DNA from: CAKSNH01 sp964422725
GTDB lineage: Bacteria > Bacillota > Clostridia > UBA1381
Assembly: GCA_964422725.1 (NCBI GenBank)
Contig: CAYRCC010000013.1
Location: 1 to 50,097, forward strand
Reading direction: 5' to 3'
Length of the DNA stretch: 50,097 nt
Shown here piece after piece: positions 16,161 to 22,621 of this stretch (its first letter is position 1; the number at the start of each line of letters is the position of its first letter). The position numbers and the translations under genes were made by a program. The notes under the pieces are model-generated. The model searched no databases. It was not told where the DNA came from and saw only the letters and a program-made list of their open reading frames with translations.

Positions 16161-16817
16161 ATGTCAAACAAAAATCTAACGGAAATGGTATTCATTTTGG
16201 ACAGGAGCGGTTCAATGAGCGGTCTGGAAGAAGATACAATAGGCGGTTACAACAGTCTGCTTGCAAAACAGCGAAAAGAAACCGGCGAGGCGGTTATTAC
16301 AACTGTGCTTTTTGATGACAAATACAAAATGCTGCACGACAGAGTGGCTATCGGCAAAATTAAAGATATAACAGATAAGGAATATTTTGCAAGAGGTATG
16401 ACAGGACTGTTGGACGCAGTCGGCAAGACCATAAACCACGTGGGCAACAGACACAAAAATGCGATTGACAGCGAAGTTCCCGATAAAACAATAGTGGCTA
16501 TAATTACGGACGGACAGGAAAATGCAAGCCGTGAATACACATTGGCACAGGTAAAACATATGATTGAACGGCAAAAAGAAAAATACGGCTGGGAGTTTTT
16601 GTTCTTAGGTGCAAATATTGATGCGGTATCCGTTGCCGCCGATATCGGCATATCCGCCGACAGAGCCGTAAAATACGAGGCTGACGGTATGGGTACGATA
16701 AAGAATTTTGCGGCGGTATCTAATGTACAAAGTGCAATAAGAAATCGAGTTCCGATTACGGAAAATTGGAAAGCGGATATCGAAAAGCACAGAGAAAGAA
16801 AAGAGAAAAATCGGTAA
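16161..16817 (+). CDS. Von Willebrand factor type A (VWA) domain protein
   Basis: A 218-residue soluble protein; CGGAGG precedes ATG 16161 by eight bases. It is essentially one VWA domain with a complete metal-ion-dependent adhesion site: DRSGS at residues 14-18, the threonine in GMTGLLDAVGK, and the aspartate in IITDGQEN. VWA domains mediate metal-dependent protein contacts; cytoplasmic bacterial ones often work in stress or modification complexes. There is no signal peptide or membrane helix. The C-terminus (EKHRERKEKNR) is highly charged. It follows the macrodomain gene by 129 nt and has its own promoter and terminator. The partner is unknown; the macrodomain and ydjGHI-like neighbours suggest a stress-linked role. 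Confidence 0.87.
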   Translation: MSNKNLTEMVFILDRSGSMSGLEEDTIGGYNSLLAKQRKETGEAVITTVLFDDKYKMLHDRVAIGKIKDITDKEYFARGMTGLLDAVGKTINHVGNRHKNAIDSEVPDKTIVAIITDGQENASREYTLAQVKHMIERQKEKYGWEFLFLGANIDAVSVAADIGISADRAVKYEADGMGTIKNFAAVSNVQSAIRNRVPITENWKADIEKHRERKEKNR

Positions 16818-16826
16818 AAACGTTTT

Positions 16827-16867
16827 ATCGGAGGAATACTCAAAACAAGAGTTTCCTCCGATTTTTT
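16827..16867 (+). terminator. Intrinsic terminator of the VWA gene
   Basis: ATCGGAGGAATACTC (16827-16841) and GAGTTTCCTCCGAT (16849-16862) form a long stem with one internal irregularity, followed by TTTTTT. It lies between the convergent VWA and uxaA genes. Confidence 0.88.
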
Positions 16868-16897
16868 CGGTTAAAAATAATGTGTTTACCTCTCATC

Positions 16898-18277
16898 TCA
16901 CAGCGTAACACCGTCTTTGAATATTGCTATTTCGCGGTATCCGTTTTTTTCATTGTTTGTATACTCGCCGCATACGACACCGATTACATATTCAAACAGT
17001 GCACTGTCGAGGTTTTCGCCGTCTAAAATCGTGCCTGCATCAAAATCTATCCAATGCGGTTTTTTGTTGTACAGCGCGGTGTTTGTAGATATTTTTACCG
17101 TCGGTACGGGTGCGCCGAGCGGAGTACCTCTGCCTGTTGTAAACAATATCAAATGACAGCCTGCCGCGGTCAGATTGGTTACCGCAACAATATCGTTGCC
17201 CGGACCGTTCAAAAGCGATAAGCCGCTCTTTTTAGCCGTATCACCGTAATCAAGCACATCGGTAACCGGCGAAATACCCCCCTTTTGGGTACAGCCGAGC
17301 GATTTTTCCTCAAGTGTGGTAATACCGCCGGCTTTGTTGCCCGGTGACGGGTTTTCGTATATTACCTGGTTATGACTTATAAAATACTCTTTAAAATTGT
17401 TTATCAAAGCCACTGTTTTTCCGAACAGCTCCTCGTTTTCACAGCGATTCATCAATATTGTTTCCGCGCCGAACATTTCCGGCACTTCCGTAAGAACACT
17501 TGTGCCGCCCTCGGCAATCAGCATATCGGAAAATCTGCCGACAAGCGGATTTGCGGTTATTCCCGAAAAACCGTCGCTGCCGCCGCATTTGAGTCCTACC
17601 TTCAGCTTGGAAAGCGGTACATATGTACGCACGTCTTTTTCTGCGATTTCCTGTAATTCGCGTACAATTCTACAGCCCTCGGCAATTTCGTCATCTACGT
17701 CCTGTGCCGACAGAAAACGCACTCTTTCTTCGTCAACCCCGCCCAAAATCTTTTTAAACTCTGCAATATTGTTGTTTTCACAGCCAAGTCCGAGTACAAG
17801 CACACCGCCGGCGTTCGGGTGATGTACCAAGCCTTTTAATATTTTCTGCGTGATTTGATGGTCACCGCCAAGCTGTGAACAACCGTAAGGGTGCGAAAAA
17901 TGCAAAGCGCCGGTTTTTTCAGCAATTGTCTGCGCCATCTTGTTGGCACAGCCTACAGTGTTGATAATCCATATGTCGTTGCGTATTCCTATATCACCGT
18001 TTTTACGCACATATGCGCTGATTGTGCGGCTTGCGTACTTTTTTTGTATCGGAGCTGTGTTTTTTTCGTATGAGTACTCCTTGATGTCGCCGAGATTGGT
18101 TTTGAGATTGTCCGTATGGACATACTCGCCCTCGGCGATATTCTTTGTTGCGTGACCTATCGGATAGCCGTATTTTATAACATTTTCACCGTTTTTTATA
18201 GCTTTAACGGCAACCTTGTGACCGCTGTCAAGGTCAACAGCCACATTGTCAAATTGATGTATTTTTAAAGTACGCAT
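16898..18277 (-). CDS. uxaA: Altronate dehydratase
   Basis: A 459-residue cytoplasmic enzyme that converts D-altronate to 2-keto-3-deoxygluconate in galacturonate catabolism. Residues of about 1-85 form the N-terminal SAF-type domain (GHKVAVKAIKNGENVIKYGY). The rest is the dehydratase body with HPYGCSQLGGDH (about residues 133-144), GLGCENNN and GLKCGGSDGFSGITANP, whose conserved Cys, His and Asn residues are expected to bind iron. It is slightly shorter than the roughly 495-residue E. coli enzyme but shows no missing block. The start at 18277 has AGAGGT upstream and lies 13 nt inside the end of uxaB in another frame, so the two are translationally coupled. A uxaC isomerase gene is not in the window. 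Confidence 0.95.
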   Translation of the reverse strand: MRTLKIHQFDNVAVDLDSGHKVAVKAIKNGENVIKYGYPIGHATKNIAEGEYVHTDNLKTNLGDIKEYSYEKNTAPIQKKYASRTISAYVRKNGDIGIRNDIWIINTVGCANKMAQTIAEKTGALHFSHPYGCSQLGGDHQITQKILKGLVHHPNAGGVLVLGLGCENNNIAEFKKILGGVDEERVRFLSAQDVDDEIAEGCRIVRELQEIAEKDVRTYVPLSKLKVGLKCGGSDGFSGITANPLVGRFSDMLIAEGGTSVLTEVPEMFGAETILMNRCENEELFGKTVALINNFKEYFISHNQVIYENPSPGNKAGGITTLEEKSLGCTQKGGISPVTDVLDYGDTAKKSGLSLLNGPGNDIVAVTNLTAAGCHLILFTTGRGTPLGAPVPTVKISTNTALYNKKPHWIDFDAGTILDGENLDSALFEYVIGVVCGEYTNNEKNGYREIAIFKDGVTL

Positions 18278-19587
18278 TTTATTACCTCTTTTATACCTTT
18301 TTGCGCGATTTGGTTACAGTAATTTTCAACATCGTTTTTCATAAAACTCAAATCGCAGTCCCACAGCTTTTCGTTTGCAAGTATATCGGCAGCCTCAGAA
18401 TCTTTCATAAACTGCATAATATCGTCCGAATCGTTTGCAAATTCGGTTTTGTAAAACGCAATAAGTGCCGCAAGACTGAATGTAAGTGCGGCAGGAAGTT
18501 TGCCGAACAGTCTGTTGTATTCGAGTATCGACGGCAAAACGCGCACCTTAAATTTACTTACCGAGTTAAGGGCGATTGAGAGCAGTTTGTGCTTTATGAA
18601 AGGATTTGAAAATCTTTCGCATACAGCATTTGCAAATGCTTTGTCGTCGTCACTTCCGCCAAGAGTCGGAACTATTTCATCGAATACGCATTTGTGCATA
18701 AACGCGCTTATGGTTTCGTCTTTCATACATTCGCCTACCGTTTCAAGTCCGTACAAATGTGCCGCAAGCACCATCGACGTATGTGCACCGTTCAGTATGC
18801 GTACCTTTCGCTTTTTATAAGGCGTTACATCATCTGTCCAGACTATGTTGTAGCCCGCCTTGCGAAACGGCAGTTCATTTTCAAAATTACCTTGAATAAC
18901 CCATAAATGAAATATTTCAGCGGTGTCGATAAGCTTGTCCTCATAGCCTATTTTCTCAGTAAGCTCGCTGACCTCATCTTTCGGATATCCCGTTACAATA
19001 CGGTCAACCAAAGTGTTGCAGAAATGGTTTTCGTCTTCCAGCCATACTTTGAATCGGTCGCCCAAGTTCCACAAGTCAGAGTATTTGAGTATGCATTTTT
19101 TCAGATTGTCGGCGTTGTTATCAATAAGCTCGCACGGCAAAAGGATAAACCCGTTAAGACCGCTTTTGAAACGTTCATACAAAAATGCCGTAAGCTTTGC
19201 CGGATATGATTTCGGCGGCGTGTCGGTGATTTTTTCGCTTCCGATATACTCAATTCCGGCTTCGGTTGTATTGGATACGATATAGCGCAAATCCGGATTT
19301 TGAGCCAGTTTCAGAAATTCGCCGTAATCGGTGTATGGATTTATGCCGCGCGAAATAATATCTATTTCGCTGTGCTCGTTTACAACCCTGCCGTTGTCGA
19401 TACCGCGCAAAAACAAATTATACTTTCCGCCCTGTGCATTAAGCACATCAACCATACCCTTTTCGATAGGCTGTACAACCACAATACTGCCGTCAAAAAG
19501 ACCTTTCTCTTTCAGCTTGAAAAAGAAGTAGTCAACAAAGCCGCGCAGAAAACCGCCCTCGCCAAACTGCATTACTGTTTCTTTCAT
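18265..19587 (-). CDS. uxaB: Tagaturonate reductase
   Basis: A 440-residue NAD-dependent enzyme of the mannitol dehydrogenase/fructuronate reductase superfamily. It reduces D-tagaturonate to D-altronate, the substrate of the adjacent uxaA product. The N-terminal nucleotide-binding loop reads VMQFGEGGFLRGFVDY. IVSNTTEAGIEY and the C-terminal catalytic-domain motif KVRILNGAHTSM also match the family. The start at 19587 follows AGGAGAATGG. The genes are ordered uxaB-uxaA with overlap and are driven by a consensus promoter at 19642-19670. In a pectin degrader this would process galacturonate released from homogalacturonan and rhamnogalacturonan, matching the lyase and galactanase genes 3-12 kb away. 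Confidence 0.95.
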   Translation of the reverse strand: MKETVMQFGEGGFLRGFVDYFFFKLKEKGLFDGSIVVVQPIEKGMVDVLNAQGGKYNLFLRGIDNGRVVNEHSEIDIISRGINPYTDYGEFLKLAQNPDLRYIVSNTTEAGIEYIGSEKITDTPPKSYPAKLTAFLYERFKSGLNGFILLPCELIDNNADNLKKCILKYSDLWNLGDRFKVWLEDENHFCNTLVDRIVTGYPKDEVSELTEKIGYEDKLIDTAEIFHLWVIQGNFENELPFRKAGYNIVWTDDVTPYKKRKVRILNGAHTSMVLAAHLYGLETVGECMKDETISAFMHKCVFDEIVPTLGGSDDDKAFANAVCERFSNPFIKHKLLSIALNSVSKFKVRVLPSILEYNRLFGKLPAALTFSLAALIAFYKTEFANDSDDIMQFMKDSEAADILANEKLWDCDLSFMKNDVENYCNQIAQKGIKEVIKCVL

Positions 19588-19641
19588 AAACCATTCTCCT
19601 TTGATTTTTTTAATGAGTGTATTTTAATTTGGATTAAGCTT

Positions 19642-19670
19642 ATCGTATCAAATCATATGTTTTTTGTCAA
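19642..19670 (-). promoter_or_regulatory. Promoter of uxaBA with a small palindrome over the -35
   Basis: On the minus strand, TTGACA (19665-19670) and TACGAT (19642-19647) are 17 bp apart. The palindrome TCAATTGA overlaps the -35 box and could be part of an operator. No regulator gene for galacturonate lies beside it. Confidence 0.7.
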
Positions 19671-19734
19671 TTGATAGTGCAGTTTTTGTTTTTAAAGTCG
19701 ACTAAATTTCTGTAAACAACAAAAAAACAGTAAC

Positions 19735-19762
19735 ATAACCGCCTGTCGGCAATGCATATACT
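19735..19762 (+). promoter_or_regulatory. Possible sporulation (sigma-E-like) promoter
   Basis: ATAAC (19735-19739), 15 bp, then CATATACT (19755-19762) is close to the sigma-E pattern (ATATT, 14-15 bp, CATACANT). A convincing sigma-A pair is lacking, and the downstream genes look spore-related. The match is by eye. Confidence 0.4.
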
Positions 19763-19786
19763 GATATTATATGGAGGGATAATTAT

Positions 19787-20185
19787 ATGGATAACGAGCT
19801 AATTCAAATTCAGCACTACATAACAGCCTCGCTTGCGGACAGCGCGTTTTACACAGAACTTTCCAAAGATGCCCCGACCGAGGAATACCGCCTTATTTTA
19901 ACGGGTATCGCCGCCGACAAATGCCGGCATACCGATTTATTGAAAAATATGTACCGTTCGATAACCCAAAAAGGATATGCACCGCCCGCACCGCCGCCGA
20001 TAATTAACAATTCCTTTCAGGAAATGCTTAAAAGCCGCGTACTGCGTGAAAACGAAGAATACGGCACGTATATGAACGAGGCACTCAAAAGAAACGACAC
20101 TGCCGAGAGAAATATGTTTATGCGGTTTGCCGCGGACGATAACGCAAATTCGGTAAAGTTGTTGTATATGTTGAGCAGATATTGA
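19787..20185 (+). CDS. Ferritin-like helical-bundle protein, probably spore-associated
   Basis: A 132-residue protein with GGAGGGAT upstream of ATG 19787. It is predicted to be helical throughout, with acidic/histidine-containing helices of ferritin-like type: LADSAFYTELSKDAPTEEYR, then IAADKCRHTDLLKNMYRS (a DKxxH-like pair), a proline-rich turn (APPAPPP), and VLRENEEYGTYMNEAL. This resembles rubrerythrin/ferritin-like proteins and small coat-associated bundles of spore formers. Whether a full di-iron site exists cannot be decided by eye. It is followed after 10 nt by a spore cortex glycosidase and preceded by a sigma-E-like promoter, so expression in the mother cell is likely but inferred. 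Confidence 0.65.
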   Translation: MDNELIQIQHYITASLADSAFYTELSKDAPTEEYRLILTGIAADKCRHTDLLKNMYRSITQKGYAPPAPPPIINNSFQEMLKSRVLRENEEYGTYMNEALKRNDTAERNMFMRFAADDNANSVKLLYMLSRY

Positions 20186-20195
20186 GGTGAGTGCG

Positions 20196-21470
20196 GTGAT
20201 AATATATGTCGTGCGCCGAGGTGACACATTAAATTCCATAGCGGCACAGTACGGTGTATCTGCCGGACTGGTTGCGGAGCTTAACGGTATAGAAAATGCC
20301 GGCGGCTTGGTAGTGGGAGAGGCGCTTGTAATACGTATACCTCAAACGGTGCATACCGTACAAAACGGAGAAACGCTTTACGGTATAGCCGTCAATTACG
20401 GTGTCAGTGTGAACACACTTTTGCGAAACAACCCAAATTTGCTTGAAAGAACGATTTCATCAGGCGATGAAATTGTAATTGCCTATGACGACGAAAAACT
20501 TGGCACCATACGCATAAACGGATATGCGTATCCTTTTATAAATACGGCTGTACTGCGGAGTGTACTCCCGTTTTTAACGTCGCTTACAATATTCGGCTAC
20601 GGCTTTGACGAGGAGGGCAATTTAGACGAACCCGACGACGAGAAAATCATAGCTATGGCATACGAATATTCCGCAATACCCGTTATGCTTATATCCGCAA
20701 TGCGCGGCGGAGTGTTTAATACAGCGCTTGCAAGCGCCGTATTCAGAAATCCGACGGCACAGAAAAATTTGATAAACAACATTCTAAACACAATGCGTAC
20801 AAAAGGCTACCGCGGACTTGATATAGATTTTGAGTTTATAGAGCCGGACGATGCGCAGGTGTATTTGGATTTTGTGCGCAATGTGACAGAGCGGCTCAAC
20901 GCTGAAGGATTCACTGTAAATGTGGATTTAGCGCCGAAGATTTCCGCCGACCAGGAGGGACTTTTGTATGAGGCGCACAACTATGCACAGCTTGGGCGCA
21001 TTGCAAACACTGTACTGCTGATGACTTACGAATGGGGATATATGTACAGTGAACCTATGGCAGTTGCACCGATTGCCTCGGTAAGACGGGTTCTTGACTA
21101 TGCCGTAACGGAAATTGCGCCGGAGAAAATATATATGGGTATACCGAATTACGGTTATGATTGGACACTGCCTTATGTTTCCGGAACAGCTGCAACAGTT
21201 GTCGGCAATGATGAAGCTGTGCGTATAGCCGCCTCGCGCGGCGCGGTCATACAATTTGACGAATCTACCCAAACTCCGTACTTCAATTATTATGACGATT
21301 TCAAAACGGAACACGAGGTGTGGTTTGAAGATGCAAGGAGTATTGCCGCCAAACTCAGACTGATTGCCGAGTATGGGTTTTCAGGAGCCGGATATTGGAA
21401 CGTTATGCGTGCGTTTGTGCAGAACTGGCAGGTTGTGTCGGCATTGTTTGATATTGCAAAGTTGATATAG
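20196..21470 (+). CDS. Spore cortex glycosidase with two LysM domains and GH18 (SleL/YaaH type)
   Basis: A 424-residue protein. GTG 20196 is preferred over GTG 20187 because GAGGTGA (20184-20190) is then correctly spaced. Two LysM modules occupy about residues 2-45 (YVVRRGDTLNSIAAQYG) and 48-92 (HTVQNGETLYGIAVNYG). A GH18 barrel follows from about residue 100 to the end, with the catalytic signature YRGLDIDFEFI (about 205-215), whose DxDxE includes the acid/base glutamate. The order LysM-LysM-GH18 without a signal peptide is that of SleL/YaaH, which is deposited on the developing spore and acts as an N-acetylglucosaminidase on cortex fragments during germination. It is in a two-gene operon with the ferritin-like gene and ends at a strong terminator. 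It indicates an endospore former. Confidence 0.9.
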   Translation: MIIYVVRRGDTLNSIAAQYGVSAGLVAELNGIENAGGLVVGEALVIRIPQTVHTVQNGETLYGIAVNYGVSVNTLLRNNPNLLERTISSGDEIVIAYDDEKLGTIRINGYAYPFINTAVLRSVLPFLTSLTIFGYGFDEEGNLDEPDDEKIIAMAYEYSAIPVMLISAMRGGVFNTALASAVFRNPTAQKNLINNILNTMRTKGYRGLDIDFEFIEPDDAQVYLDFVRNVTERLNAEGFTVNVDLAPKISADQEGLLYEAHNYAQLGRIANTVLLMTYEWGYMYSEPMAVAPIASVRRVLDYAVTEIAPEKIYMGIPNYGYDWTLPYVSGTAATVVGNDEAVRIAASRGAVIQFDESTQTPYFNYYDDFKTEHEVWFEDARSIAAKLRLIAEYGFSGAGYWNVMRAFVQNWQVVSALFDIAKLI

Positions 21471-21494
21471 ATTAACAGTTTTGCGCAAGCCTGA

Positions 21495-21530
21495 GTTAAA
21501 GCCACCGCTTTGTCGGTGGCTTTAACCTTT
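21495..21530 (+). terminator. Terminator of the spore operon
   Basis: GTTAAAGCCACC (21495-21506) pairs perfectly with GGTGGCTTTAAC (21515-21526) over an 8-nt loop, followed by CTTTG and, a little further on, a TTTTTT run. Confidence 0.8.
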
Positions 21531-21610
21531 GTACCGTTTTTTACTGCCGGCGAATTTCTGCCGCAAATATAGCTGCGCAAAATATGCGCAAATAAAATTT
21601 TTATAAAAAT

Positions 21611-21672
21611 GTAAAATATGCTTGACATTTTGTATTGCATATGATATATTAAGAATGTAAAGTATGCTTTAC
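21611..21672 (+). promoter_or_regulatory. Promoter of the XRE operon with two matching operators
   Basis: TTGACA (21622-21627) and TATATT (21645-21650) are 17 bp apart. A perfect palindrome, GTAAAG-TATG-CTTTAC (21657-21672), covers the predicted start. A 14/16 copy, GTAAAATATGCTTGAC (21611-21626), covers the -35. The centres are 46 bp apart, suggesting cooperative autorepression by the XRE product. Confidence 0.72.
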
Positions 21673-21689
21673 TCATTGGAGGTGATTTA

Positions 21690-21887
21690 TTGAATAACAG
21701 AATAAGAGAATTGCGCAAAGCAAATAAGGTGACGCAAGATGAGTTAGCCGGAGCAGTCGGAGTGACACGTCAGACAATAATATCATTGGAAAACGGCAAA
21801 TATAATGCTTCACTTCAGCTTGCGCATAAAATTGCAAAATATTTTAGTATGACGATTGAAGATATTTTTATTTTGGAGGAGAATTGA
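21690..21887 (+). CDS. Small XRE-family transcriptional regulator
   Basis: A 65-residue protein starting at TTG 21690 with TTGGAGGTG at 21676-21684. It is a single helix-turn-helix domain: the recognition region is ELAGAVGVTRQTIISLENGKYN, and the tail MTIEDIFILEEN is typical of the short YgzD-like XRE family. There is no effector domain. Two near-identical 16-bp sites around its own promoter suggest autoregulation. Its stop lies 2 nt before the start of a small membrane protein, an arrangement commonly seen for this regulator type with a DUF2178-like protein. Confidence 0.9.
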   Translation: MNNRIRELRKANKVTQDELAGAVGVTRQTIISLENGKYNASLQLAHKIAKYFSMTIEDIFILEEN

Positions 21888-21889
21888 TT

Positions 21890-22306
21890 ATGAATTATAA
21901 ACATAAGCTTAAACTAAGGTTATATATTGCGGTTATTTATGCAGTGCTCGGAATTGTAATGATTGTGGGGGCATTTACGGTTAAAACGGATAACGGCTTT
22001 ATATCAGCGTTCGGACTTGCGTTAACGGTAATCGGAATTGCCCGTATCAGAAATTATTTTATAATTACGGCAAGTGATGCCGCTATAGAAAAACAGCAAA
22101 TTACCGAAACTGACGAAAGAAACCTTTTAATAATGAACAAAGCAAGGAGTGCGGCATTTTATATATATGTTTTGCTGTCGGCTGCAGCAGTAATTATTCT
22201 GTCGTTTTTGAATATGTGCGATATAGCAAAATGGATTGCATATTCTGTAAGTCTGCTCATTTTGATATATTGGGCGGCTTATTGGGTATACCGCAAAAAA
22301 ATGTGA
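21890..22306 (+). CDS. Small four-helix membrane protein (DUF2178-like)
   Basis: A 138-residue integral membrane protein. ATG 21890 follows GGAGGAGA (21875-21882); a TTG at 21884 overlapping the previous stop is less likely. Four hydrophobic helices are visible at about residues 10-30, 35-55, 85-106 and 112-132, with a charged cytoplasmic loop ITETDERNLLIMNKARSAA between helices two and three. That loop, with the TDER motif, is typical of DUF2178-type proteins encoded next to small XRE regulators. The function is unknown. It is the second gene of a two-gene autoregulated operon. Confidence 0.75.
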   Translation: MNYKHKLKLRLYIAVIYAVLGIVMIVGAFTVKTDNGFISAFGLALTVIGIARIRNYFIITASDAAIEKQQITETDERNLLIMNKARSAAFYIYVLLSAAAVIILSFLNMCDIAKWIAYSVSLLILIYWAAYWVYRKKM

Positions 22307-22372
22307 TGTCTGAGAAAATTTCGTATGATATATCGAGTTCTGTTTGAGCTTTGAAAGTGATGATTTCAAGGA

Positions 22373-22417
22373 CAGGGTATTTGAATGAGTAAATAATCAG
22401 CTCGTTCAAATACCCTG
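22373..22417. repeat. 17-bp palindrome between convergent genes
   Basis: CAGGGTATTTGAATGAG (22373-22389) pairs with CTCGTTCAAATACCCTG (22401-22417), with one G-T wobble and an 11-nt loop. No T-run follows on either strand, so terminator activity is uncertain. The stretch TTTGAATGAGTAAATAAT (22380-22397) recurs inverted at 39900-39917. Confidence 0.6.
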
Positions 22418-22541
22418 AATATTATATCATTGTTGAAATAATATACATTATTCTTAAACAGAAAAAAACTCGCCCCAAATTACCCTAATACGGAATGTCG
22501 GAGATTTTCTCCGGAAAATACTTGTAAATGACTCATATTGA

Positions 22542-22577
22542 TTACACATTTCCATGAACAACCAAATATCCGCCCAT
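22542..22577 (-). pseudogene. Start of a lost gene (11-codon remnant, possibly GH43)
   Basis: Directly after the GH53 gene, a well-formed AGGAG and an ATG at 22577 are followed by only eleven codons, MGGYLVVHGNV, then TAA. The spacing equals that used by the GH53 gene itself. GYL(F)VHF-like openings are common in cytoplasmic GH43 arabinofuranosidases, from memory, so this may be the beginning of a deleted GH43 gene. From here to 22418 nothing else was recognised except a CGGAGA/TCTCCG mini-hairpin. Confidence 0.4.
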
Positions 22578-22621
22578 ATTCATCACTCCTGTTCACCGCA
22601 AACCGTATATTTGATACTGTA
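22575..22621 (-). repeat. Duplicated gene junction, copy 1
   Basis: 47 bp covering the last codons of the GH53 gene, the ribosome binding site and an ATG. It is identical at 44 of 47 positions to 25916-25962, the GH2/GH53 junction. One difference turns a TAG stop into CAG, adding Gln-Glu to the GH53 product. Confidence 0.8.

Noticed and set aside
22373..22417. Palindrome as intrinsic terminator
   Set aside because: The stem is strong, but neither strand has a T-run after it; it is listed as a repeat only.
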